Notes under the pieces: generated by a model | What the model was told of the DNA's origin: nothing | The model's database searches: none | The model's input: the letters and a program-made list of their open reading frames with translations, nothing else | Part shown: positions 1-12,369 of the stretch, one piece after another | Numbering within the stretch: position 1 is the first letter of the stretch | How the letters are laid out: every line of letters starts with the position of its first letter | Source: Cantharellus purpuraceus | Taxonomy: Eukaryota; Basidiomycota; Agaricomycetes; Cantharellales; Hydnaceae | Reading direction: 5' to 3' | DNA length: 64,000 bases | Assembly (NCBI GenBank): GCA_025174535.1 | Contig: JALBUN010000049.1 | Span: 496,001 to 560,000, forward strand | Position numbers and translations under genes: made by a program

Positions 1-159
1 AGCTGGCTGGCTGTGAACGGTCTGGATGTTCGGCAAGAGTACTGGCGCCCCTTGGCACCCCTTGGCCCTCAGCGCCCCTTCAAATATCTTGTTTCTCCGC
101 ATTTGTCCGATCGAGGTGGCAGTCAATTTGATGTAGGCCTATACGCACCCGAACGCTAA
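1..159 (+). CDS. possible 3' end of a truncated gene
   Basis: Reading frame 1 is open from the left edge for 52 codons to a TAA at 157-159. The translation has a mixed, protein-like composition (it contains QRPFKYLVSPHLSDRGG and ends in VGLYAPER), so it could be the last exon of a gene lying to the left. I recognise no family. An open frame of this length also occurs by chance, so this is only a possibility. Confidence 0.22.
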   Translation, partial: SWLAVNGLDVRQEYWRPLAPLGPQRPFKYLVSPHLSDRGGSQFDVGLYAPER

Positions 160-1820
160 TCATGGCGAATAAACTATAATTGCCCATCCTCCTCTTGCAA
201 CCATTGACAGGCTCACGCCATGTATATGACTTCGGGCCCGGATTGATTTCAGGCTGCCTCAATGATTTTCTCCCCATTTTCCCCTTGGTTTCTGAGATAA
301 AAACCGTTTTATTGTGATCACGGACTCGTCCATACGGCACCACGCGACGACGGTGTTCTGACAGATCCGAATTTCAACAACATCGGCTCGGCAGTTCTGG
401 CTCAATCTCCTCTGTTTGACTGACATTATGCGTCGCGCTCAAAAGTTCCCATCGCCACTCCTAATGACCTATAGGCGAGACGTCAATCCGCTGGCACTTG
501 TCGCTACTCATGCCACGGTGGAGCCTTCAAGACCCCATGATAAGGAGGGCACAACTCCATGACAATAGCCGGTATCTAATTTGTGCGATGGCTTACGTTC
601 ATTACCCCAGCTTCAACTAATGTTGATCGTGTGCCTGTTTTTTCCAATCCGGTTCTCTAGCAATTATCAGCTGCAAATGCGCTCTGAGTTGTAGATTATC
701 ATCTGTCCCGAGTTGATGCAGGTCATTGTTCACTCAACCGGTGAGTGGATGCATGCGTGCTCACATTCCCAACAGAACTCACGCCACGTATTGGATCGGG
801 TGCGAATATTATTCCCCGCATGCGATGAAGATTTCCAGGTATCAAGCCCGATGATATCATCATGTGACCCTCGAATAATAATGGCCTTGATATTTGAGAT
901 ATACGCAAGGGCTTCCAGAACAGAGTGCGAATGGCCTTCCTAGCTGTCTCCAAACCTTCAAATCCAGGCAAGTACGATGGTCTTTCAAAACGCCCCCTTA
1001 AATTGGTCCCCAATGGAGATATCACGGGACGAGGGCACGTACCTGAGACAGTGAGACACGGTGGAGCCTCCCAAAACATGACCTTCCTCCGGGTATTACT
1101 GACCAGATAGATTATAATAGATTGAGAGTCCGGAAGGTTCAGTCAGGGGTGCTTGCACAATGATGCGGCTGGCATCTGATGGTCAGGCACTGGCAGGGTG
1201 GCCAGTTGATGGCTTCATCATAGCAGGACAGACTTCTCGTAGAGCATGAACGTCTCATGCGTGATTAATTCACTAGCACTATATATAAGATCAACATTTT
1301 ACTGCCACAGACACCGAATCACTCCTTGCAAGCACTTTCCATAACACCACCGCACGCTTATGCCATGCGGCTGTTACACATCACCTGTCTATACGCTCGG
1401 CAAACACTTTGAGCTGCTGGACATCGTGGTCTTCTGCATGCTTTCATGACAAGGAAGACTGAGTAACCATCGTGCTTGTTTGCAACCAACTTTCACACAG
1501 CTGATGTCATCTAGATGTGGAATGTACATCAGTCTCTAAATCTTTCAAAGTCTGAAATTTAAACTATTACAAGCATATTCTGGAGTGCTTGTCAGGTGTG
1601 ACAGGAGTGAGGATGATCACTGACCTAATGGATGCGCCAGAATAGTTAGAAAACATTCTAGTGCAGACAAGATCAGAATGTTTTAAATCTACTAATATTG
1701 CCCATCTATTACTGAATTGAATATCGTTGGCTATTTCCAGTGGATACCTATGACTGCCAACGCGAAGGGGTCATAAAAAGACGCCCCTTTGGGCGTCTGT
1801 CACATAATCCAAAAAAAAAA
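160..1820. other. intergenic, no supported gene
   Basis: Only short overlapping ORFs on both strands, with no recognisable domain and no exon chain that I could build. The last few hundred bases are A/T-rich and probably hold the promoter of FCF2. A run of ten A residues lies directly before its ATG. Confidence 0.5.
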
Positions 1821-2887
1821 ATGACCTCGACAGCCACCGACTTGAAAGGCAAAGGCAAGGCCAGAGACCTTGTCGACAATGCCGGCGTAGAGAGCGCATA
1901 TACTGGCGATGTCTCGGGGAGCGATATATGCTCTGACTCGGACTCTGATTCATCGATTGGGGAGAGCGACTCCGAGTCCGTTACACAAGAATACCTGGAA
2001 TCTCTTATTGCAAAGGCGAAAGCTGGAGTCGCCGATAAGAAGAAAAGTGGCGATGCAGATTATGTGGAGGAGGAAGAGATTTTAATATTGGGAGAGGAAG
2101 ATCAAAAGTGCGTACATATAGGTGGTTTCTCAGAACTGGGTGTTCATTGTATGCATGAACCTAGGCCACTTCCTTCATTGGACCCGGGACTATCACTCCC
2201 CCAACCATACTTTAGGCTCCGCACTTCTCGGACAGATGCGTCCTCGTTACTTCACGACCTCGAGGCGGAAGACATCCAACAAGCTGCGCCATCTCAACCT
2301 CTAGCCCCGCCTCCTCCTCCAGAGCTGAACAAAGATGGCAAGCGCACGACTAAACGGCAGAGGAAAGAGGTGTGTTTGTTTCTATCAGGTGATACACAAT
2401 GATCTTTCTGAAAAGAAGTCGTCGAATAGCAACGGAAAGCGACGGCAGGCCCTGACTGGTTTGATTTGCCCGCTCCTGCAGCGGCAGATCTACCGAAATT
2501 ATACCGTGAAGTCGAGGCGCTCAGATTGCGCAATTCTCTGGATCCGAAGCGGTTTTACCGTAAAGAGGAAGGAGAGGCAAAGGGAATCAAAGGTCTACCG
2601 AAGCATTTCGCTGTGAGTACTAATCTGGACTTTCCCGGAGATATCCTAGTTAAGCTCCTGGGCAAAAGATCGGTACTATCCTCCCGTCGTCCACACCATT
2701 TGGGACACTTAGTGCTGACAATCTTCCGAGAGCTCACCGAAAACGAACTATCGTTGACGAGCTTATGGATGATGCAGAGACTAAGCGGTATGCAAAGAAG
2801 AAGTTCTTGGACCTTCAAGTCGTTCACGGTGAACGGGGACGAGGCACTTATGCGCGAAAAAAAGCCGGACGTCGCGGAAAGTGGTAA
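1821..2887 (+). CDS. FCF2: FCF2-like rRNA processing factor
   Basis: Nucleolar protein of the Fcf2 family, which acts in early cleavage of the pre-rRNA in the small-subunit processome. I join four exons: 1821-2107, 2165-2369, 2430-2612 and 2669-2887, giving 297 residues. The N-terminal half is Lys-rich, then strongly acidic with Ser/Asp/Glu runs. The C-terminal half carries the family core: the WFDLPAP motif that opens exon 3, then KLYREVEALRLRNSLDPKRF, then KRTIVDELMDDAETKRY in exon 4, ending in a basic RRGKW tail. The three introns are 57, 60 and 56 nt. The first two have lengths divisible by three; the first contains no in-frame stop, but the second has TGA and TAG in frame, so it must be spliced. 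The ATG at 1821 is preferred; the same frame extends upstream only to a GTG at 1740. The family call is firm; the exact N-terminal exon structure is inferred. Confidence 0.9.
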
Positions 2888-5163
2888 ACTTACATCTCAA
2901 TAAAATGAACTTTTATTCATATCAAAGCGCCCACTTGGACATGCAAACCATCACATGAGATCACAGTCGAGGGGTCCTATAAACTCGTCGTGGCCCTCAC
3001 CCTAACGGCAGAGGGTTCAGGTGTATTTGAGAATTGTTGTCAGGGCCTGTCTTTCAAAGATCCGTGTTTTCATCAACAACAAGGGGAAAGAGCTTTCTCC
3101 CTGTCGACGAAACCTTTTCTAGAAGGTGCTTCAGGTCTCTTCGTGTTCGTTCTTCGCTTTGCCCCCCAAGACCAGTGCTTGACATTGGCAGAAAATCACC
3201 TTCCGACAAACCTGTCGGCGTGGCAGTGGCCTTGAGCCCTGCATGCTCTGATTGCTTGATGATTGCTCGAACAGTGTAGGATCATTCTGGGTGAATAAAC
3301 ATAAAGTCGGATGCTACTTGGACGTAGAATATCAAGCCCATGGGAGAATTGCAAATTATGCAGCGTGCCTTGCCCCCCCACCTACTCAATGATTCTAAGT
3401 TCAATATAATCAGCACGACGCTTCCTGCCCGAGAGAGCCAATTATACTCTCTTTGTAGTTGGGGGCCCATCCTACATCCATACGCCGCTGGTATGACACT
3501 ACGGAACATATAATATAATTTGGACATGAAAGGCCTCGTGTGGGACAGAATGCCAGGCCTGGTTTACTCTGAGTGGTCACATCCTATCCAGAATTATTTC
3601 AGATACGGTTTATAGGCTTTGTTCCATTGATTCGGCACAGACTACACAAATTAGGCCCCATTCGTTTGTCAGAACCAATATGCACACTCGACTTCATCAA
3701 AAGAAAATGCCATCCCTGTCTCTCACGGCAGCAGACAGTCTGAAGCACTCAATACCGGCATCGACGGGGTCCCGTCTGCGCAATGGCCATAAAATCTGCA
3801 AATTCCGAAGGGAAAACCTCTGATTGCTAGAAGCAAGTTATGTATCCCCCTCTAAAATGCCCATCAACGCATTGCATTCCTACAAAGATTATCTGAACTC
3901 ACAGCCTGGGTGAAAATGCGATTATCACCCGTCACGGCTATTTTTTATTATCTAGAACGGGGTTCCCAGGTGAACGACATGGGAACCATTCCCAAGTTGC
4001 ACATCATCTTCAATGCTGCATACTATTTGTCAAGATTCAAATGGTGTGCAATCCGCTTCGAAACGGGATATCGGAGAAGAGATGTATACACATGCAGATA
4101 GAGACTCGAAGGCTTTTGAAGAATGTAGGAGAGTATTAATGCCTCGCGGTGTAATTTTTGTGATAAGATTACATTGGAATCAAGGTTATCTCCAATCGTC
4201 CAGGGCATGCAGGAATCGCAGGAGTGCGTTACCGGATGCGCGACGGCCCACAGGTGTCCATGTTTGGAGTGCTGCGTCGCTACTGGATTGAACAGGTATG
4301 AAGGATTAAAATCTTCTTTATGTCCCATTCCTCAGTCTTCGTTTCCCCGAGACTGAGGTTCGTACCACATTCGCATTCTTTTTCTTCTCAGAGATTAATC
4401 TAACTTTTTGGTAGTTTATAACTCTAGCTATCCCTTCGTACTTACTGCGCAGTAGGGCATGCATGCAGTTCATGTATTTCAGCATCAGCAAGCAAACTTT
4501 ATCGCATATATCAGAAAATTCATCTCATCCTCAACTCCCGCGAACAGATGCATTAGTCGTCCTTGCAGGGCAGTTTAAAAAGGGTTGGGAGTATGCAACA
4601 GGAAGCTGAGTGTCAATTCCACCATAAAACCCGGGATGGTATAACACTGCCGTCCGGAACAGCTCCACCTGGCAATGAACCATTCATTCCTTCCCGTAAG
4701 TGACAACCTCCTGAGATTGCTACTGGTGGTCCCCTTCATCATCAGCAAGCTTCGTTGTCAAGAGACTCAGGGCAACAGATTCATCGCTGCATTATGACGA
4801 AACTGATGATGACCAGTCCTCGGGCTGCGCACATATGCTCTTGTTGCCAGGACTCTGAAAAATGACATAGTCGTTTTCAATCGAAAGAAGGGACTACATC
4901 GTCAACGACGCAATGTACTTCTTGTTTGCGCCTGCCTGGTATCTTGTACACTTCTAATATACAGAAACGTGATGCGTAGCCACAATTCCTGTTGGACCTT
5001 CGCCAAGGACAAAACAAGGATAAGAGCCCCCAAACATCCTGTGCTACTAAGAAAGTTAATTATTATTTACAGCAAGGAAGTTTAGTCTTCGCACCTGGTA
5101 AAAAAACAACAAGTCTAGACCACATATACAACAGGGTGCTGTATCGTATAGTCTAGTCAACAG
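2888..5163. other. gene-poor stretch, no supported gene
   Basis: The stretch between the stop codons of two convergent genes, FCF2 (+) and the membrane protein (-). ORFs of up to about 100 codons occur on both strands (for example 3034-3279 and 4013-4291), but none shows a recognisable motif and none links to neighbours through plausible introns. I see no gene, transposon ends or clear repeats here. Confidence 0.5.
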
Positions 5164-7175
5164 CTAAACACCATGAAAGACTATAGACGACATACGGATG
5201 ATGGTGGTATCCTGATATTCATTTCGGGGTATGTCGAAGGCGATATCGGCGAGAATTCCGGGCTCTATAGGGAGGGAAATCAACAAAACATGTGACAGAT
5301 CACGGCTAAGCATACGGACCTTGCTCATATCGGACAATTCATGCATGCGCAGGGAGGTCAACTGTTTACCGCTCACGGCGGTTAATTTGCTGACATTTTC
5401 TTTGCTTTGCAAGGAGCGGCGCGAGTTGAGGCTGATGACGCATCAGAAAGTGAGCGATTCCTAGTCCAAGAACAAAGTGAGAGCCAGAGTGACATACATG
5501 GTAAGGAGTGAGTTTGCATACACTTGGTAGAGAAGGGAATGTCAAGTACAGTGAGCACAGTCATTTGCAAAGAACTCACATTTGCTGATGCAGAATGTGA
5601 CGCCTTGTATGCGCCGCAATGACATCAATAGAATAATATACCAAAATTAGGAGCGCTTACCGATGTAGACCCAATTGTCAGGCATGATCAAGATACAGGT
5701 GGCGTCGACTGTAACAAATAGACTAATGCAATACTTTCAAGAGCCAGCAGACGACCGTAGATTCGCCTCACCTTGTGACAAGACCCGTCTCGATAGTATA
5801 TACAATGAGCAACCGAATTGCCGACCGTGTTCTGCGGTGATTCCTATCAACCGAACATATCCAGCACAAATCTAATGTTGAGTACTCACTCATTGAAAGA
5901 AGACCTGGTCTTCCTGAGGTACAGACATAACACTGTGGTGATAAACAGGTCGTTCACTGCCATCATGATGAGGGTTGCGGATAAGATTCCCTATAATAAA
6001 TTAAATAACTAAGCAATCAGGTTGAACAAGATGAGTAACCTCTCACGTACTATGACCTCGGATACTTTAGAAAAGGCCCTGAGCTGGAAGCTAGGTGATC
6101 ATGAGCATGGGTACTGAGGGAGCTCTTTGCTGTGAAATATTCAATGCGTACAGTTGGACAGTGGAGACGACACCGGTGGCTAATCGGGGCAATAAATGAG
6201 TTGGGGGCTTTGTGGATAAGACAGACTTATCAAACCTGCATGTGCAAGTGACAAAATAACCTGTTTACAACATTTAGGCGGATATATGCACAAAAACTTG
6301 CGTCTAAAGACGCACAATGGGTCCAGAGAGCCATTTGTTGTCATTTGTTACTGATGACATCTTGGATTGAAATGGTGAAATGAATAATTTGGATGCTCAC
6401 GTACGCTTGTATACACGATGGGCAAAGAAACTAGGAAACGTGAGTAATCACTTCGTTGAGAAAACGGCTTATTCCATCACTGACATTTGGACGAGTAGTG
6501 TTACAGGGACCTAAGCGAGCGAGGTAAATCAGTACTCTATACTCTTCACGCCACTTGCATTGAAGACTGACTGTCACGCCGACCTCTATCTAGAGAATGG
6601 AGTAAGTGGTACTCGGAAACATGCGGGAGAAATACACACGAAAAGACTCCTAATGTGGATGAGATGGTGGTCAACCGTCCAGTTAGTCTGAGAAGGGATT
6701 GAGGACTACTCACCATTCACCCATCAGAAGGGCAGCAGGGTTGCCGTATTGTGTCACCAAGAAGTAATAGGCCGAATGGCATATGAAGATAGTGTGCACG
6801 AAATCTAACACCCTTTTAATAAAAAGGTGACGGTGTGTCCAACGTTTGATGTTAATTACGATCTCGCCACCTACCATACCACTCCGACGAGCCACTTGAA
6901 CGCGGCTCTGTCTTTTGCATAATTTACTATCCCCAAATACCTAAGCAGGGAAATAGTTGACACAGTCCATGAGGTACGTACCGTAATATAAGTAAGTCTG
7001 CAAAGAGGTAAGGCCAAAGAGGCTACAATGTTGCTCTGAACAGGTATAACAAGATGAAGAGGAGAGTGCTTTACGTGGTCGAAACTAAAACGCCAATTAA
7101 CATCGCTCCCAGACTATTGTCAAACTTGAGGCCTTGGAGGGACGTAGTGGAGGCCATGTCATGCCCAGTGTTCAT
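5164..7175 (-). CDS. DUF6534-like seven-helix membrane protein
   Basis: Fungal integral membrane protein of the family whose C-terminal part is called DUF6534, abundant in Agaricomycetes and of unknown function. The reading starts at 7175 with MNTGHDM, followed by the family signature NSLGAMLIG. Hydrophobic helices follow in order: the first around TTLFGLTSLQTYLYY, then WLVGVVWVLDFVHTIF, YYFLVTQYGNPAALL, VTLLVQIFFAHRVYKL, GPIVILSLAHAATGVV, MMAVNDLFITTVLCLYLRK, then LVTSLFVTVDATCILIM and KLYANSLLTILNSRRSL. Recovering this protein needs about 18 exons in 2 kb, among them pieces of 10 nt (6640-6649), 18 nt (6572-6589), 26 nt (6485-6510) and 26 nt (6405-6430). Each junction has GT-AG ends and keeps the spacing usual for the family. 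The last exon may contain one more intron near 5330-5280, so the C-terminal tail (residues after about 300) is uncertain. The family is firm; the function is unknown. Confidence 0.85.
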
Positions 7176-9358
7176 GGCAGGCGCTTAAATGACAGTCTGC
7201 GAAGAGGAGGGAGCTGTACAGCAAAGAAAACCAAAATTGCCACAGGTGGCGTACTGGGAGTTATATATCATTGTACTACGTTATCGGGAGATCAGAAGGA
7301 CCGACATGGAAGGCCAAAATTGGGGCACTGGGGTACAGAAATACAAGCTCGAGGAAAAATTCTTCCCATGGGAATCGGTGGAGAATCCCTAAATAGGAGC
7401 ACTAGTGCCTTGCACTAGAAGTCTTTGCGCGTAGCGCCCAACGCGTACAGCTTGGACCATACGTATACGTGCGTTCATGAGTTTGCGAGGGTCTTGTTTC
7501 CGAGAGACCGTGGGGAAATAATCGGATCCGGCGGAGTCAAAAGAACACAGTTGCTGCCAAGAGTCGATCATTTGCTTAGCAAAATAACGTAGGTCCATGT
7601 GTGTGCGTGAGTACCAACACAAGTGCTTCATACACCCTATTTGATCATCTCTCTCTCTCTCTCTCTGCGTGAGTACCAGAGTAATGCATAATATCCCAAT
7701 GGAGCTATGGAATATATCAACCCCACACAGCCCTACTGGTGCAGTGGATGCCGTAATACATTAGTGGCCAAGGTCCCCGAGCAGTGATTAGACTTTTTCT
7801 AAGGCCGTGGGACACAACGTTCGTTGCAATTGCATACTAGCACCAATAACTCCGGAGGCTTTATGCTATATAGCTTCTTTAGTCGGACCATGTCAGATCT
7901 TGGATGCGTCTCGAGCGTTATTGAGGTGTGATCGGTCAATCCTTGTCGGACAAGCTTATCAGTGTCTGTGGCGGTTGCTCGTCACCGGTGCACCGTCTCC
8001 CAAAGTTCATGCATGCAGTTCGGACGCCGTGGATACCGGGGTGCCAGCGAGAGGACTCGCCGAACACCACGAAGATACCACAAGTATTATTATTACGCAG
8101 TTAGCCAATATGACCTCGATGTTTACGGCAAGCTTACAGACACAGAAGTCTGTATCTGACCGATATAGCTAGAGCGAAGAAGATGCCTGACAGAATCACC
8201 GAATACCATGAAAGCTCACTTCATCATGCACAAGCGACTTGATCCACAGCAAGTAAATAAATAATATATCTGGACAGCTGCGTCTGTCGTCTAGCCTCTA
8301 CACACCACCTAAAATAGCAAAGAGCTAAAGTTATTAGAGCATACTTGCTGCCCAAAACAGGCAACTGATTGTGTGCCTATTATTTTCAAACCAGTCTATA
8401 TTCATGCAGCAAATACGTCCGTTTCGAGGGCCTTGTGCATGAAGACTCTAGAGTTGGTTCAGCATCTAGATCCAGAAAAGTTTAGTGTTCTGAGCGTCAC
8501 ATGCACATGGGAAACCTGAAGCGAAAGATGCCACCAATGGTTGCCAGGCATTGGTAATGCACAAAGGGACAGACTTCAGATTACTGGAGCCATTTATAGA
8601 AGCAAACCTCAAGTTACCACCGCCGAGCGTCCCTGAGATCTGCATGGCAATTCTGATGAAGCATAGAGACTGATGTTCCATCATCTTTGTTCACCACGCT
8701 GTCTGTAGGAGCCATACTTAAGATAATCTTATCCGTAAGGGAACAAGCTAGAAAGATTCTAAGAAACGGTGGCTGAGACCATAACTCGGTGTGAGAACGT
8801 CATAGGTATATCGTATTTGCCGTGTACGTCCAGCTCTTGAGTATTCAGGGACAATGAATTTGAAGTGACAAGTCCAGGAGAAGCAATGCAGCTTGATCAA
8901 TTGCACGAGGTTGAAGATGACCACGTGAGATAATCACCTCTTTTCTGGAGCAATGAAAAGTAGTCATTGTCGGTAATCACCTTGTAGAAAATGGGAGAAG
9001 AATGGGGACGTACCAGTTGCAATCCTATCTCAGCTTGGAGCGAGTCCGGTACTGGGCTGTAAGAACCTACGTCAGGGAATAGCATCTCCATCACCAATCG
9101 CAGCTTTTCAAAGGCTTAGCCAGCCGGCAGCCGCACTAGAATTCAGGACGATTCTCTTGATATGTTGATCATATCCATTGGGGCAGACAGCGAGCGGTGA
9201 AGGTCATGACACAAAGGATAAACTGAATGCCGTCAACGCACCCGCCAACACAGATTGTTGTACTATGGCTTCCCGTCTGTGATGGGTGATGAATAAGCTC
9301 TTAAACATGCATTATGACAAGGTCAGGTGAAAGGGTCTATCATATTTGTATATTTCTC
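7176..9358. other. gene-poor stretch, no supported gene
   Basis: Presumed promoter of the membrane protein gene at the left end and the 3' flank of TOM22 at the right end. ORFs such as 7807-8172 (+) and 8466-8684 (-) have no recognisable features, and I could not build an exon chain on either strand. A decayed gene on the minus strand around 8.9-9.1 kb cannot be excluded. Confidence 0.45.
7649..7666. repeat. CT dinucleotide microsatellite
   Basis: Nine consecutive CT units in the gene-poor stretch between the membrane protein gene and TOM22. Ordinary microsatellite with no evident function. Confidence 0.9.
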
Positions 9359-9880
9359 TCAGAAACCTGGGGGCACGAGGCCCTGCTGCTTCGGTCGGTT
9401 CGAATCGACAGAGCTGGATCCACTTGGTTGGAATGGTGCAGCCATCATCTGGACGGAGACTTCCTATCAGTAGACACATATTACTGCATATCCACAACTC
9501 ACGGCCTGGGCACCTTGTTGCTGTGCCAACATTTCCTTTTCTTGCTGCACAATCCTTGACTCATCCTCCAAAACAAGGACGAGCGGCAGCCCGACCAGCA
9601 GCGCCGACGTTGCGATCACCCAGGCGACATTGCCAGCCATTTTCCCTCCTCGTATCAAGAATGAGGTTGTGTGGGATACACGCGATGAAATGGTGTGTCG
9701 TGTTGTCGGAGGGACAATATCGACTAGTGCTGCAAGGCGATCATACAGGCTTTCGGCTGCAGGCACGTCAGAGGAGATGGAGGATAGGGATACCGACGAT
9801 GAAGTTCGTGATGAGGAAGACGAGGCATACGGAGAGTTGGGAGAGGTTTCCTGCTCGTCGACAATTTCGACTTTGACCAT
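9359..9880 (-). CDS. TOM22: mitochondrial import receptor subunit Tom22
   Basis: Central receptor and organiser of the TOM complex in the mitochondrial outer membrane; it takes preproteins from Tom20/Tom70 and passes them to the Tom40 pore. Two exons are read: 9880-9503 and 9463-9359, giving 160 residues, the usual size. The N-terminal cytosolic part is acidic and Ser-rich. The core motif ESLYDRLAALVDIVPPTTRH is nearly identical to fungal Tom22, followed by a single membrane span around NVAWVIATSALLVGLPLVLV and the conserved EDESRIVQQEKEM stretch after it. The tail is Gln- and Pro-rich and ends PPGF. The start at 9880 (MVKVEIVDE) fits the family better than an in-frame ATG further upstream. 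The intron is only 39 nt, GT-AG. Without splicing, the frame would end in an unrelated short tail. Confidence 0.93.
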
Positions 9881-10266
9881 AGTGCCAGGTAGAAAAAATG
9901 TGAAAAGACTATGACCCGTCAACTTGGCGAGCTCAGACCTACCATAAATTCTCTCTCGACTTGCGTAGGCTCACCAGGGATTGACTGACCTTTCTGACAT
10001 GCCTTCGTGTGACTCCGTAACATTACATGGCGGCGTTTCCTATGGGTGGAACAGCAGGCTCTCACGGCAACGGCATTGACAGTTGATGGCCGATAACATG
10101 TAACTTGTGCATCATATATATACCAAATGCTCATCATCGCTTTTCAGTGTTATTCTCCTTGTTCTGAGCGCGATTACGACGCACGTATTTGCAGCGCTTC
10201 TCAGTTGTTGATTAAAATAAATGCGCACAAGTTGTGCTCTGAACGCCGTCTCGGTATATACCCACT
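9881..10266. other. intergenic, probable TOM22 promoter
   Basis: Upstream sequence of TOM22 and the left flank of the first decayed gene copy. I see no gene. Confidence 0.4.
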
Positions 10267-11051
10267 ATGAAGCTGGATTCATTATTCATTGTCATAAGTC
10301 GCCCATATAAAACGAATCATTCGCTAAGCTATGTCTACAGCCGTTTCTACCTCGCAGAGTATTGAGCTGCCTCATGGAAGAGGATTGGTCGGCAGGCAGT
10401 CAGTAGGATCGGGCGCCCGTCTCCTTTCACAGGTGCGCTTTCACCCTTCCACTTCATTGACGCGACGGCACCAAGTGCTACATACTCGGATGCGCAGGCC
10501 AGTATTGACCTCCTGGCCAGTGATATTGATTATTTAGCATTTAGGTCAATATAGAGATATGGATCTAACATCGACTGCGCGTGCACAATCACCGTTGCCG
10601 ATGGACTGTTTTGAATGCGCCATCGGTGTGGCTCCTTCCCTGTTGGATACTTTGCAAACTCAATGCAACGGTTAGAAAGCCCCATACAGCGATCTGAGAT
10701 AGGTCTAAATGCTTTGAAATGCATTGTGATACAGAATACGTTAATATCTGTTCCCAAAACGGCCTCCCAGTGAACCCAATCAAGGTAGATGGTCCTCTAC
10801 TCATTGATCTTTTAGTGTTACTGAGGACATTCTGTTTCAGCTATTGGCAGCACCCTGGCGGCGGGATGTCTCGAAATGGTGCTGGAGTACTCAGTGTATC
10901 TGGTATAGGGCTTGCTGCCGCAAGTATCGGTGCGGCCGTTTATCTGGGCTCACTATGGCATCCTGTGCATTGGTTACAGGCGAACTTCGTGTTGTTCAAG
11001 CCTGAGGGTTCAAATAGTCTACCTACCACGCTGGACGTAAGCAGATATTGA
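10267..11051 (+). pseudogene. decayed small secreted-protein gene, copy A
   Basis: The best preserved of three related segments. It begins at ATGAAG near 10267, followed by exon-like pieces whose order matches a common basidiomycete layout: short signal-like start, an N-terminal segment ending in RQ, a short Cys-containing middle (ECAIGVAPSLLDTLQT), and a Gly/Ala-rich hydrophobic tail near 10870-10970 (GIGLAAASIGAAVYLG) like that of GPI-anchored proteins. Most of the expected cysteines are missing, and a one-base shift separates GLF from ECAIG near 10610. No single frame spans the segment, so I call it a relic. The family assignment rests on general layout only. Confidence 0.45.
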
Positions 11052-11544
11052 CATTATCAGCTGGTATCACCAACAACAATTCTAGCTACTTTGTCGTTTG
11101 GGATCCAGGTGCAATACTTGGTACTGCATCACATGTCTATTTATGAGCTGCAGTTACAGTAAGCGCTCGTGGGCGTTGTCACCGTGTCTCCGCTTCGAGA
11201 GACATCATCAGTGTCGTCAGTGCCAGTATATTGCATCCGTTAATGACACCCCTCCGACTCCTAGTCAAGGACGGTGCAACTCGATACCTACATCCTACTT
11301 TGACTCATTTCCTCCCCATGATCTGTCTTCTTCGTTCCGTCGAAGTGCGACATGACATTCCTTGCGCAAGAATGAAGACAATGCAATGTGCGTATATATG
11401 CTAGCACCGGAAGTCGCGATACAACTGGTGTCACAAGGGCAATTCAATCCGGTGGAACAACGATGCATCGCTAGCTGTCACTTCAAACAATAATCGAAGT
11501 CGCGTAGTCGCGCATATTTGGCAGCGACTATCTCTATCCTCACC

Positions 11545-12253
11545 ATGAAGTCCAACCTTCATTCATCCTCATCACCGCCACCGGTAGACAAAATTCTGTA
11601 AACTAATTCGCTTACTGAAATTGTCAACAGTCGTTTCTGCCTCGCCCGGTATCGGGTTGTTCTCCTCGAGAGCATTATTGGCAGACAGACAATAGATCCT
11701 TCTCAAATCCCTTCTCAGGTGCTCCTCACTTTCTTTCCCATCGGCGCACGCATTGATATCGTGGCCTCAAGTGCACCACTACATGCGCACCCTCGCTGTC
11801 TGATGTGCAGGTCAGCCTCGCTGGATTCTCTACCGGTGGTCTCGATGTTTAAATCAAGATAGAGGTGCTGATCTCAGAATGCCGCTTGCTTGTGTACAGC
11901 TAGCGTTCGCAACGATCTCGTCAACTGTGCCAACTGCGTGTACCCCTCTTTGATGAGCTCTTTGCAATCTTTAGCAGACCGTGAGTAGTATCTATCAAGA
12001 GACTCTAAGATAAGGACTGTACCCATCACACCTTTAGAGGATGTTGTGACCTGGGCCCAAGATAGCTCATCCGTCGACCCAATCAAGGTAGACAGTTGTC
12101 CGTTTATCCGGTGTTTCGCCTTACTTACAACGAATCAACCGCTGAGGGTTCTAAAAGTTCTGAAAGCAACACGAATGCTGCTGAATCACTCGGTTCGTCG
12201 GCTCTGGTGTTTACTGTGAGCGTTGGTGCGGTTATTGCTCTGGGTGTGCTATG
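11545..12253 (+). pseudogene. decayed small secreted-protein gene, copy B
   Basis: Second copy, in the same orientation as copy A. It shares the ATGAAG start, the sequence cluster that encodes VSxSxxI...RQ, and an identical 16-base piece, ACCCAATCAAGGTAGA, at about 12077. Its middle retains the two cysteines of NCANCVYPSLMSSLQS that fit the presumed family. A TAG occurs right after ADRQ in the first exon, and the next exon carries a stop near 11850, so it is probably not functional. The end (VFTVSVGAVIALGVL) matches the hydrophobic tail of copy A. Confidence 0.45.
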
Positions 12254-12369
12254 AAACTGGCAAGAAAGTTTCCAATCGCCCTTTGAGATTTCTGCTGATG
12301 ATTTTGATTATCCATTGTTTGAGCCCGAGTCGATACAGGGATGCAGATTTGAAATAATACTATGCATGT

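Noticed and set aside
1740..1820. Upstream in-frame extension of FCF2 starting at GTG 1740
   Set aside because: No ATG start; the ATG at 1821 directly follows a poly-A leader and begins the low-complexity N-terminus typical of the family.
7807..8172. 121-codon plus-strand ORF
   Set aside because: No family motif, no exon partners, and it lies in a gene-poor stretch; fits a chance ORF.
9395..9420. tRNA-like T-loop string GGTTCGAATC
   Set aside because: It lies within the last exon of TOM22 and has no flanking acceptor-stem pairing.
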